DNA of 5,825 nucleotides from Chloroflexota bacterium (GTDB taxonomy: Bacteria; Chloroflexota; Dehalococcoidia; UBA2979), in contig VYDC01000279.1 of the NCBI GenBank assembly GCA_009843585.1, positions 1-5,825 on the forward strand. The letters are read 5' to 3'. This document shows, in pieces, positions 1 through 5,367 of this stretch (position 1 is its first letter; the number at the start of each line of letters is the position of its first letter). Position numbers and translations under genes: made by a program. The notes beneath the pieces were generated by a model. That model had not been told where the DNA came from. It was given only the letters and a program-made list of their open reading frames with translations, and did not search any database.

Positions 1-771
1 ATGCTGGGCGCCGCCCGCAGCGCGGGCGTCTCGCACATCGTCGCCTTCACGATTCGCCACTTCGCGACGCACGTCCTCGTGCGCACCCTCATCGACGAGG
101 GCGTGATCGGGGAGCCGCGGCACCTCGCGATCTCCCACTTCGGCGGGAGCGCCGTCGGCTCGCCCCCCCGCGGCTTTAGCTGGTGGTCGGAGCGCGGGCA
201 GGGCGGGGGGCTGCTCGGCGCGATGGGCAGCCACTACGTCGACCTGGCTCGCTACTGGCTCGGCGACTTCGCCGAGGTCTCGGGGAGCCTGCGCACCTGG
301 CAGCCCAGCGCCCGCGACGCGGACGGCCGGGAGCGCGAGGTCACCTCCGACGACGGCTTCGCCCTCGTCGGCTCGATGCGCTCGGGCGCCGCGGTGACCG
401 TGCACATGAGCTTCGCCGTGCGCCCGGGACCGCCGCGGCGGGTGGAGCTCTACGGGGAGCAGGGGTCGGTCGTCATAGAGGGGGACGAGCTCGCGCCCTC
501 AGGCGCGCGGGTGCTCCTCACACGCCCCGGCGAGAGCGCGCCCTCGGAGGTCGAGGTGCCGCCGCTCGCGCTCGGCGACGCGGCCCGCGCGAGCGCCGTG
601 CCCCGCTTCGGGCTGATGATCGAGAAGCTGCTCCGCGCCATTGAGGGCGGCGAGCGCCCGTCGCCCGACATCGAGGAGGCGCTGCGCTGCCAGGAGGTTC
701 TCGACGCCGTGCGCCGCGCCTCCGATGAGGGCGGGAGCGTCCGCCTCGAGGTCGCCCAGGCGGCGGAGTAG
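1..771 (+). CDS. Gfo/Idh/MocA family NAD(P)-dependent oxidoreductase, 5'-truncated
   Basis: This is the C-terminal part of a Gfo/Idh/MocA-type oxidoreductase, a cytoplasmic enzyme family that oxidises or reduces sugars, inositols and related polyols with NAD(P). The visible 256 residues include the family signatures DEGVIGEP (about residues 32-39) and GGGLLGAMGSHYVD (68-81). In family members the His-x-x-Asp at the end of that second motif (here H78 and D81) lies in the active site. The rest is the alpha/beta substrate-binding domain, ending in the usual helix with PSPDIEEALRCQEVLDAVRRA. Whole members are usually 330-400 residues, so roughly 100 or more N-terminal residues, including the Rossmann GxGxxG and the EKP-type motif with the catalytic Lys, lie before base 1. 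The ATG at base 1 is therefore probably an internal Met and not the start. The gene ends at TAG (769-771) and converges on the CoA-transferase gene. The substrate cannot be told; the family call is secure. Confidence 0.9.
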   Translation: MLGAARSAGVSHIVAFTIRHFATHVLVRTLIDEGVIGEPRHLAISHFGGSAVGSPPRGFSWWSERGQGGGLLGAMGSHYVDLARYWLGDFAEVSGSLRTWQPSARDADGREREVTSDDGFALVGSMRSGAAVTVHMSFAVRPGPPRRVELYGEQGSVVIEGDELAPSGARVLLTRPGESAPSEVEVPPLALGDAARASAVPRFGLMIEKLLRAIEGGERPSPDIEEALRCQEVLDAVRRASDEGGSVRLEVAQAAE

Positions 772-811
772 CCCCCGGCACCGGCCGCGCCTCCGGCTCC
801 CCCCGCCGGGG

Positions 812-836
812 CCCCGCCGGGCAACGGCCGGCGGGG
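812..836. terminator. GC hairpin in convergent gap, possible bidirectional terminator
   Basis: A perfect 9-bp inverted repeat (CCCCGCCGG at 812-820, CCGGCGGGG at 828-836) encloses a 7-base loop. A further CCCCGCCGG copy at 801-809 could pair with the same right arm, giving an alternative fold. It sits in the 68-base gap between the stops of two convergent genes, where a shared terminator is expected. There is no T-tract on either strand, so it is not a canonical intrinsic terminator, and GC-rich DNA yields such hairpins by chance. Confidence 0.35.
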
Positions 837-839
837 GCG

Positions 840-2039
840 TCAGCCGAGCGTCCCCGAGGCGGCGAGGTCTGCGACCTCCGCCCCGTCGAGGCCGAAGTCT
901 CGGAGGATCTCGTGGGAGTGCTCGCCGGGCTCCGGGGCCCGGCCCCGCACCCGCACGTCGGCGCCGTCGATGGAGAACGGGGCGGCTATCGTCTCGAAGC
1001 CCTCGATCGCCTCGTGCTCGACGGCGGTGAAGGCGCCCTGGTGCCGCAGCTGCGGGCTTGAGACGACCTCGGGAAGCTCGGCGACGGGCGCCCAGGTGAG
1101 GTCGAACTCATCGAGGCGATCACCCCAGTAGCCCAGGTCGTGCTCGAGGAAGCGCCCCTCGATCTCCGGCGCGAGCTCCTCCGCGCCCCGCAGCAGCGAG
1201 TCGAAATCCGGGTAGCGCTCGGCCCAGTCGGGGCGCGCCATCATCGCGCAGAAGGAGCCCCAGTAGCGGTCGGTCTGCGCCATCGCGAGCATCACCCAGC
1301 GACCGTCCGAGGTGGGGTAGCTGTTGAAGATCGGGTTCGACGGATGCACCCGGTCGTGGCGCGGCGGCTGCTCCCCGGTGACGAGCGCGCGCTGCACGTC
1401 CCCGGCGATCGTCCACATCCCCGTCCGCTGGAGAGCGACCTCGCAGCGCTGCGCCTCGCCGGTGGCGTCGCGCAGCCGGAGCGCCGCCAGCGTCGCGGCG
1501 AGGAGGTTGAGCGCGGAGGTGTGATCCCCCTGCGAGCGGCGGCAGAGGGGCGGCGCAGACGGGGGCTCGCCGATCACCGACTGGATCCCGGAGTGCGCCC
1601 AGAAGGAGGTGAAGTCGAAGCCGCGGCGGGCCGAGTCGGGGCCGCTCGTGCCGTAGCCGGAGAAGACGGCGTAGACCACGCGCGGGTTGACCTCGCGGAG
1701 CTGCTCGAAGGTGAGCCCGAAGCGCTCCGCGCGCGGCTGGGTCAGGTTGGTGACGAAGATGTCGACGTCGCGGGCGAGGCGGCGCACCAGCTCCGCGCCG
1801 CCGGGGCGCTGCATGTCCACCACGATCGACCGCTTGCCGCGGTTGTCGAGCTCGAAGGTGAGGTTGCCGGGGAAGCTCTCGACCGGGGGCTGCTCCACGA
1901 TGCCCCGGAGCGCGTCCCCGCCCGGCGGCTCGACCTTCACCACGTCGGCGCCCATGTCGGCCATGAGCGCGGCGCAGCTGGGCGCCGCCACCCAGTTCGC
2001 CACCTCGAGCACGCGTATCCCCTCCAGCGGCGCGACCAT
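840..2039 (-). CDS. CaiB/BaiF family III CoA-transferase
   Basis: This encodes a 399-residue family III CoA-transferase, which moves CoA from an acyl-CoA donor to a carboxylic acid in the cytoplasm (relatives act on formate/oxalate, carnitine, and bile or aromatic acids). The length is normal for the family. The N-terminus carries the signature LEGIRVLEVANWVAAP (residues 5-20), then MGADVVKVEPPGGD (29-42) and the NRGKRSIVVD stretch (66-75). The conserved GD near residues 171-172 (GDHTSALN) matches the position of the catalytic Asp that forms the acyl anhydride in characterised members (Asp169 in formyl-CoA transferase). The C-terminal small-domain motif WAPVAELPEVVSSPQL is also present. The reading frame stays open far upstream of this start (to about base 2807), but that extension is antisense to the hydrolase gene and Arg-rich. 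The ATG at 2037-2039 has GGAGG five bases upstream and begins exactly at the family N-terminus. Family members are interlocked dimers. The substrate is unknown. Confidence 0.95.
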   Translation of the reverse strand: MVAPLEGIRVLEVANWVAAPSCAALMADMGADVVKVEPPGGDALRGIVEQPPVESFPGNLTFELDNRGKRSIVVDMQRPGGAELVRRLARDVDIFVTNLTQPRAERFGLTFEQLREVNPRVVYAVFSGYGTSGPDSARRGFDFTSFWAHSGIQSVIGEPPSAPPLCRRSQGDHTSALNLLAATLAALRLRDATGEAQRCEVALQRTGMWTIAGDVQRALVTGEQPPRHDRVHPSNPIFNSYPTSDGRWVMLAMAQTDRYWGSFCAMMARPDWAERYPDFDSLLRGAEELAPEIEGRFLEHDLGYWGDRLDEFDLTWAPVAELPEVVSSPQLRHQGAFTAVEHEAIEGFETIAAPFSIDGADVRVRGRAPEPGEHSHEILRDFGLDGAEVADLAASGTLG

Positions 2040-2044
2040 CGCGA

Positions 2045-2049
2045 CCTCC
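2045..2049 (-). promoter_or_regulatory. Ribosome binding site of the CoA-transferase gene
   Basis: On the minus strand this reads GGAGG within GGGGGAGG, five bases before the ATG at 2039. It decides the start against the much longer upstream open frame. Confidence 0.8.
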
Positions 2050-2062
2050 CCCGTCCCGCGCG

Positions 2063-2080
2063 CGGCGGCCCCGGCCGCCG
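2063..2080. repeat. GC-rich inverted repeat, possible operator
   Basis: CGGCGGCC (2063-2070) and GGCCGCCG (2073-2080) are perfect 8-base inverted arms separated by two bases. The site lies about 24 bases upstream of the CoA-transferase start, just before its ribosome binding site, where a dimeric repressor could act. Its low sequence complexity means chance is a serious alternative. Confidence 0.3.
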
Positions 2081-2101
2081 ACGGAGCCGTGGTAGCACGC
2101 C

Positions 2102-2125
2102 CCCCGCCGCCAGACAACGGCGGGG
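2102..2125. repeat. Inverted repeat with the same arms as the hairpin at 812-836
   Basis: CCCCGCCG (2102-2109) and CGGCGGGG (2118-2125) are perfect 8-base inverted arms around an 8-base loop (CCAGACAA). The same 8-base arms occur at 812-819 and 829-836 on the other side of the CoA-transferase gene. Both copies also share CAACGGC running from the loop into the right arm. It could be an operator, a dispersed small repeat, or chance in GC-rich DNA. Confidence 0.3.
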
Positions 2126-2196
2126 CCGTCCCCGAGAGGCCGCGCCTCCCGGAGCGCCGGCGGCGCCCGCCCGCTATCCTCCCGCTGGCGGCGCGC

Positions 2197-2205
2197 GGAG
2201 GGAGG
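2197..2205 (+). promoter_or_regulatory. Ribosome binding site of the MBL hydrolase gene
   Basis: GGAGGGAGG lies five bases before the ATG at 2211. It is a doubled, strong Shine-Dalgarno match and fixes the start against a frame that stays open upstream to about base 1140. Confidence 0.85.
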
Positions 2206-2210
2206 CCGAG

Positions 2211-3086
2211 ATGGCGTTCGAGTACCGGCGGAGCGCGAGCTTCCGGGTGGGGGCGCTCGAGGTGGTGCAGCTCTCCGACGGCTCGTTCGGACGCGACGCG
2301 CGCAACTTCTTCGACGGCGTCGACCCCACTGAGTGGACCCGCGCCTGCGGCGTATCGGCCCCCGACGAGCCGGTGCCGTGGGCCTACAGCGGCTACCTGG
2401 TGCGCGGCGACGGGCACACGACGCTCGTCGACACCGCGCTCGGGGCGCGCCCCTGCGAGCCGGGCATCCTCTCCTGCGCCGAGTTCCCGGAGCGCCTCGC
2501 GGAGTGCGGCGTCGAGGCGGAGGAGGTCGACGTCCTGCTGCACTCGCACCTGCACTGGGATCACGTCGGGTGGGACGTGACGCGCGCGGGGACCGTCGCC
2601 TACCCGAACGCCGAGGTGCACCTCTCCTCGGCCGAGCTCGCCTTCTGGATGACGCCCGACCCGGACGCGCCGGAGCGGCACGTGCGCTTCGCCGACGAGC
2701 ACTTCCGGCCGCTGCTCGATGCGGGGCAGGTGCGGACCTTCGAGGGGGACGCGGAGGTCACGCCCTCCATCACCATGATCGCGACGCCCGGCCACACGCC
2801 CGGCCACACGGTCCAGCTCATCCGCTCCGAGGGGGAGGCGCTCTTAGTGGTCGGGGACGCGATGCACCACTGGACGCACGTCGAGCACCACGACTGGCTC
2901 TCCATTCACGAGTGGGATCCCCGGCAGTCGAGCGAGGCCCGGCGGCGCATCTGCGAGCTCGCCATCGAGACCGACGCGCTCGTGACGGGGCCGCACTTCC
3001 CGCTGCTCACCGTCGGCAAGGTCCGCCGCCACGGCTCGGGCTACCGCTACGAGCGGCTCGACCCCCCCTCGGCGCGGCTTCTGTAG
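2211..3086 (+). CDS. MBL-fold metallo-hydrolase (lactonase / organophosphate-hydrolase-like)
   Basis: This encodes a 291-residue metallo-beta-lactamase-fold hydrolase, probably cytoplasmic since no signal peptide is visible. All dinuclear metal ligands expected for the lactonase-like branch are present: HxHxDH at 113-118 (H113, H115, D117, H118), H195 in TPGHTPGH, D216 in VVGDAMHH, and H262 in GPHFP. The spacing resembles N-acyl homoserine lactonases such as AiiA. The VHLSSAELAFW stretch (136-146) also recalls lactonases and methyl parathion hydrolase relatives. The family opens lactones or cleaves esters and phosphotriesters by metal-activated water. The N-terminus VGALEVVQLSDGSF (13-26) is typical. 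Start choice rests on GGAGGGAGG five bases upstream. It is divergent from the CoA-transferase gene, which hints at a shared catabolic theme without proving one. The substrate cannot be assigned; a quorum-quenching role would be speculation. One rare TTA Leu codon occurs at 2844-2846. Confidence 0.93.
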   Translation: MAFEYRRSASFRVGALEVVQLSDGSFGRDARNFFDGVDPTEWTRACGVSAPDEPVPWAYSGYLVRGDGHTTLVDTALGARPCEPGILSCAEFPERLAECGVEAEEVDVLLHSHLHWDHVGWDVTRAGTVAYPNAEVHLSSAELAFWMTPDPDAPERHVRFADEHFRPLLDAGQVRTFEGDAEVTPSITMIATPGHTPGHTVQLIRSEGEALLVVGDAMHHWTHVEHHDWLSIHEWDPRQSSEARRRICELAIETDALVTGPHFPLLTVGKVRRHGSGYRYERLDPPSARLL

Positions 3087-3099
3087 CAGGACGCCCGGC

Positions 3100-3119
3100 G
3101 CGCGGGGAACCATCCGCGC
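3100..3119 (+). terminator. Weak hairpin after the MBL hydrolase gene
   Basis: GCGCGG (3100-3105) can pair with CCGCGC (3114-3119), with one extra G-T pair inside, 13 bases after the hydrolase stop. No T-tract follows. It lies in the 87-base gap before the DUF4349 gene and may reduce read-through, but the two genes could equally be co-transcribed. No clear promoter was seen in this gap. Confidence 0.2.
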
Positions 3120-3160
3120 CTCAGGGACGTTTAGTCGGTGAGGAAGCGCGTGCGGGGCCG

Positions 3161-3167
3161 GGAGGAG
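3161..3167 (+). promoter_or_regulatory. Ribosome binding site of the DUF4349 gene
   Basis: GGAGGAG lies six bases before the ATG at 3174. The upstream in-frame GTG at 3138 has no comparable site and would put a charged stretch in front of the lipoprotein signal, so the ATG is preferred. Confidence 0.8.
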
Positions 3168-3173
3168 TCTCTG

Positions 3174-4553
3174 ATGCCGAGGTGGACCCGTCTGGCCATC
3201 GTCACGTTGCTGCTCGCGTCGGCGGCGCTCATCGGCTGCGGCGCCGGCGACGACTCCGAGTCCGAGCTCGACTTCGCGGCCGCAGCTCCGGCCGCGACGG
3301 CAGCCCGCGCCGCACCGGTCGGAGCCCCGACGGCCGCGCCCGTCGCCGCCGCAGCAGCGGGCCGGGCCTCCAGCGCCGCGGAGAGCGCGCCGCGCCCCGC
3401 CGGGACGGGCGGGGCGGACGGTCAGACCGGACCGGTCGCGTTCCAGCAGGTCGACGCCGGCCGCTCGATCATCTTCGTCGGCTCGATGCGCGTCGAGGTG
3501 GAGGACGTCGGCCGGGCGACGCAGCAGGCGCAGGTCGCTATAGCCGGGCTCGGCGGTCTGCTCTTCGGCCAGCACACGACCAGCGAGCCCGTCGCGCGCA
3601 CCGAGCTCACCTTCAAGGTGCTCCCCCAGGACTTCCAGGAGGCGATGCGGCGCCTGGAGGCGCTCGGCGAGCTGAAGAGCCAGCAGATCTCCGCCGACGA
3701 CGTGACCGAGCGCGTCGTCGACCTCGAGAGCCGCATCATCACCGCGCGCGCCTCGGTGGAGCGGCTGCGGAACTTCCTTCAGAACGCGACGGACCTCGAG
3801 GCCGTCGCCCAGCTCGAGCCCCAGCTGCTGAGCCGCGAGACCGACCTGGAGCGGCTCCGGGGCCAGCTGCGCACGATCCAGGATCAGGTCGCGCTGGCGA
3901 CGATCTTCCTCACGCTCGTCGGGCCGGAGCCCGAGATGCCGGAGGCGCGCGTCGAGTTCTCAGAGACGGCCTACGCAGGCGACGACGGCGGCGAGCGCTG
4001 CCCGGCCGACGACGACCTGGCGGTCGACGAGGGCGAGCCGGTCACCATCTGCGTCGCGGCCGAGAACGCCGGCACCGTCGCGCTCACCGACATCGCGATC
4101 CGGGACTTCGGCCTGGACCTCGACGACGACGACTTCGTCGCGCTCGAGGGCTCGCTCGCCGGGCCGCTCCGCCCGGGCGAGCGGCTGCTCGGCTACTTCC
4201 GGACCGAGGCCCTCGTGGATCGCTGGCCGGAGCCCGGGTTCTCCGCCGTCGCGGTGGATGCGGACGGCGAGCCGCTCCGCATCCCGGTGCACGTCGACTA
4301 CGACGTCTTCGACTACCGGGTCGCGCCCGACGACTCGCTGCCGACGTTCGTCGACGGGCTGCGGGCGAGCTGGGGCGCCGTCCTGACCCTCGCTCAGCTC
4401 GGCGTGCTGGCGCTCGGCCTCGCCATCCCGTTCCTCTGGGTGGCGCCGCTCGCGCTGGGGTTGATCTGGCTGGGCCGCCGGCTGAGCCCGCCGGCCCGGC
4501 GGCGAGCCGCCCGCCACGCGGAGGACGAGGGCGCCGGGCGGGACGGGCCCTGA
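3174..4553 (+). CDS. DUF4349 domain membrane lipoprotein with an extra beta-rich domain
   Basis: This encodes a 459-residue envelope protein of unknown function. Residues 1-22 form a lipoprotein signal (basic PRWTR, hydrophobic core, lipobox LIGC with C22). An Ala/Pro-rich flexible linker follows to about 90. The DUF4349 domain begins near RSIIFVGSMRVEVEDV (97-112), with the typical helical hairpin or coiled coil at about 175-245 (DVTERVVDLESRIITAR, then LSRETDLERLRGQL) and a closing strand ATIFLTL (242-248). DUF4349 proteins usually pass soon into a C-terminal membrane segment. Here about 145 residues (about 250-395) intervene: acidic, apparently beta-rich, with VTICVAAENAGTVALTDIAIRDFG resembling CARDB/DUF11-type Ig-like folds, and a Cys pair (C276, C293) that could form a disulfide outside the membrane. 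A long hydrophobic stretch follows (about 400-434), then a short basic and acidic tail likely in the cytoplasm. The protein would thus be lipid-anchored at one end and membrane-spanning at the other. Some characterised relatives are annotated only as DUF4349; no reaction can be stated. Confidence 0.88.
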   Translation: MPRWTRLAIVTLLLASAALIGCGAGDDSESELDFAAAAPAATAARAAPVGAPTAAPVAAAAAGRASSAAESAPRPAGTGGADGQTGPVAFQQVDAGRSIIFVGSMRVEVEDVGRATQQAQVAIAGLGGLLFGQHTTSEPVARTELTFKVLPQDFQEAMRRLEALGELKSQQISADDVTERVVDLESRIITARASVERLRNFLQNATDLEAVAQLEPQLLSRETDLERLRGQLRTIQDQVALATIFLTLVGPEPEMPEARVEFSETAYAGDDGGERCPADDDLAVDEGEPVTICVAAENAGTVALTDIAIRDFGLDLDDDDFVALEGSLAGPLRPGERLLGYFRTEALVDRWPEPGFSAVAVDADGEPLRIPVHVDYDVFDYRVAPDDSLPTFVDGLRASWGAVLTLAQLGVLALGLAIPFLWVAPLALGLIWLGRRLSPPARRRAARHAEDEGAGRDGP

Positions 4554-4560
4554 CCCGAAT

Positions 4561-4604
4561 CGAGCCCTGACCGGGCGCGGCCCGGTCGGCCCCCCCGAGG
4601 CTCG
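4561..4604. terminator. Long two-part hairpin in convergent gap, likely bidirectional terminator
   Basis: An inner stem pairs GACCGGGC (4569-4576) with GCCCGGTC (4580-4587) around a 3-base loop, extended outward by a T-G and a C-G pair (4567-4568 with 4588-4589). An outer stem pairs CGAGCC (4561-4566) with GGCTCG (4599-4604), leaving a bulge at 4590-4598. It lies in the 79-base gap between the DUF4349 stop and the kinase stop, which converge. No T-tract is seen, so the terminator role is inferred from position and stem strength. Confidence 0.45.
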
Positions 4605-4632
4605 GCGCGGGGCGGCCGGGCCGGCCCCGGCG

Positions 4633-5367
4633 TCAGGGCGCCGGCGACCCGCCGTTGGAGGCCGGCACCGGGTCCCCCTTCATCCCCGACACGGCGTCGG
4701 CGATCTCGTGGCGCAGCCGCCCGAAGACCTCGGTCACGCTGCCGCGCGCGTCGACGACGGTGAAGTCGTGCTTCTCCGCGAGCCGGCGGAACTCGGCGAT
4801 GAGCTGGGTCTGGTAGGCCACGAAGCTGCCGTAGACGTCGTTGCCGCCGATGTAGTCGCGTCCCGACTCCCAGTAGTCGAATCCGCCGCGTGCGAGAACG
4901 CGCGGCAGCAGCTCGGGCACGTCGATGTCGAGGTAGATGACGCGGTCGGGCACGAGCGCGAACCCGTAGAGGTCCTCGATCCAGCCCCGCGGCACGCCGC
5001 GCACGGCGGCGCGCGCCACCATCGAGAAGATGTAGCGGTCGACGAGGGCGACCATCCCGGCGCGGAGCGCCGGGAGGATCTGCCGCTCCAGCTGGTCCCA
5101 GAGGTCGGTCGCGTAGAGCAGATTGAGCGTGATCGGATCGAGCGTGTGCCCGCGCTTCGCCCGCTCGATGCCCGGTCCGGCGAGCTGCGAGCGCCTCAGC
5201 CCGGTGTCGACGACGGCGTAGCCGTCGTCCTCGAGCCACTCCTTGAGCATCGAGACCTGCGTGCTGCGCCCGACGCCGTCCGTGCCCTCGATCACGATCA
5301 GGCGGCCGGGGAGCGGCTCGTCCCACTCCCCGGGGGGCGCGACGCCGTAGAAGAGCGGCGAGCTCAC
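4633..5367 (-). CDS. Thymidylate kinase-like protein with Walker A Lys-to-Arg change
   Basis: This encodes a 244-residue P-loop nucleoside monophosphate kinase of the thymidylate kinase family, which phosphorylates dTMP to dTDP with ATP in the cytoplasm. Length is slightly above the usual 200-215, with about 20 extra N-terminal residues and a Pro/Gly-rich tail. The P-loop reads IEGTDGVGRSTQ (26-37). The invariant Walker A Lys is replaced by Arg (R34, codon CGC at 5266-5268). Other family signs are intact: LLYATD (83-88), the VDRY motif (109-112, with SMVARAAVRG after it), YLDIDVPE (145-152), and a LID-like segment FDYWESGRDY (163-172) that differs from the usual DR-E pattern. The start is GTG at 5365-5367, with GGAGGA six bases upstream, overlapping the preceding gene's TGA as GTGA, so translational coupling is likely. 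The open frame upstream of GTG is a shadow of the partner gene. Whether it acts on dTMP, on another nucleotide, or is regulatory cannot be told. I recall similar Arg-bearing sequences in Chloroflexota but cannot verify this here. Confidence 0.85.
   Translation of the reverse strand: MSSPLFYGVAPPGEWDEPLPGRLIVIEGTDGVGRSTQVSMLKEWLEDDGYAVVDTGLRRSQLAGPGIERAKRGHTLDPITLNLLYATDLWDQLERQILPALRAGMVALVDRYIFSMVARAAVRGVPRGWIEDLYGFALVPDRVIYLDIDVPELLPRVLARGGFDYWESGRDYIGGNDVYGSFVAYQTQLIAEFRRLAEKHDFTVVDARGSVTEVFGRLRHEIADAVSGMKGDPVPASNGGSPAP

Larger units (their letters stand above)
2040..2210. promoter_or_regulatory. Divergent intergenic control region
   Basis: This 171-base non-coding gap separates the start codons of the CoA-transferase (leftward) and MBL hydrolase (rightward) genes, so both promoters should lie in it. 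It holds two inverted repeats (2063-2080 and 2102-2125). I see no convincing -35/-10 pair. The only weak candidate is TATCCT at 2175-2180 on the + strand, without a recognisable -35 element. Shared regulation of the two genes is an inference from the arrangement alone. Confidence 0.55.

Noticed and set aside
1140..2210. Upstream continuation of the MBL hydrolase reading frame
   Set aside because: It is a shadow of the CoA-transferase gene on the other strand. GC-rich codon bias leaves such frames open. The ATG at 2211 has a strong ribosome binding site.
2040..2807. Upstream continuation of the CoA-transferase reading frame as an extra N-terminal domain of about 256 residues
   Set aside because: It is antisense to the MBL hydrolase gene, has low-complexity Arg/Gly-rich composition, and the true start at 2039 has its own Shine-Dalgarno and family-matching N-terminus.
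2844..2846. Rare TTA Leu codon in the MBL hydrolase gene as a possible bldA-type translational switch
   Set aside because: That regulation is known from Streptomyces, which this window does not resemble. A single TTA is weak evidence.
2211..3086. Calling the MBL-fold protein a quorum-quenching lactonase (AiiA-type)
   Set aside because: The metal-ligand pattern is shared by many lactonases, esterases and phosphotriesterases. Nothing in the window points to acyl homoserine lactones.
3138..3173. GTG at 3138 as the start of the DUF4349 gene
   Set aside because: It lacks a well-placed Shine-Dalgarno. The ATG at 3174 has GGAGGAG at six bases and gives a normal lipoprotein signal peptide.
2333..4570. 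A 745-residue open frame on the + strand
   Set aside because: It crosses two well-supported genes in another frame, is extremely Arg/Ala/Gly-rich and shows no family motif. It is a GC-driven artefact.
4394..5326. A 310-residue minus-strand frame and a 232-residue plus-strand frame (4708-5406) over the kinase region
   Set aside because: Both are out of frame with the recognised kinase and have compositional-bias sequences with no motifs.
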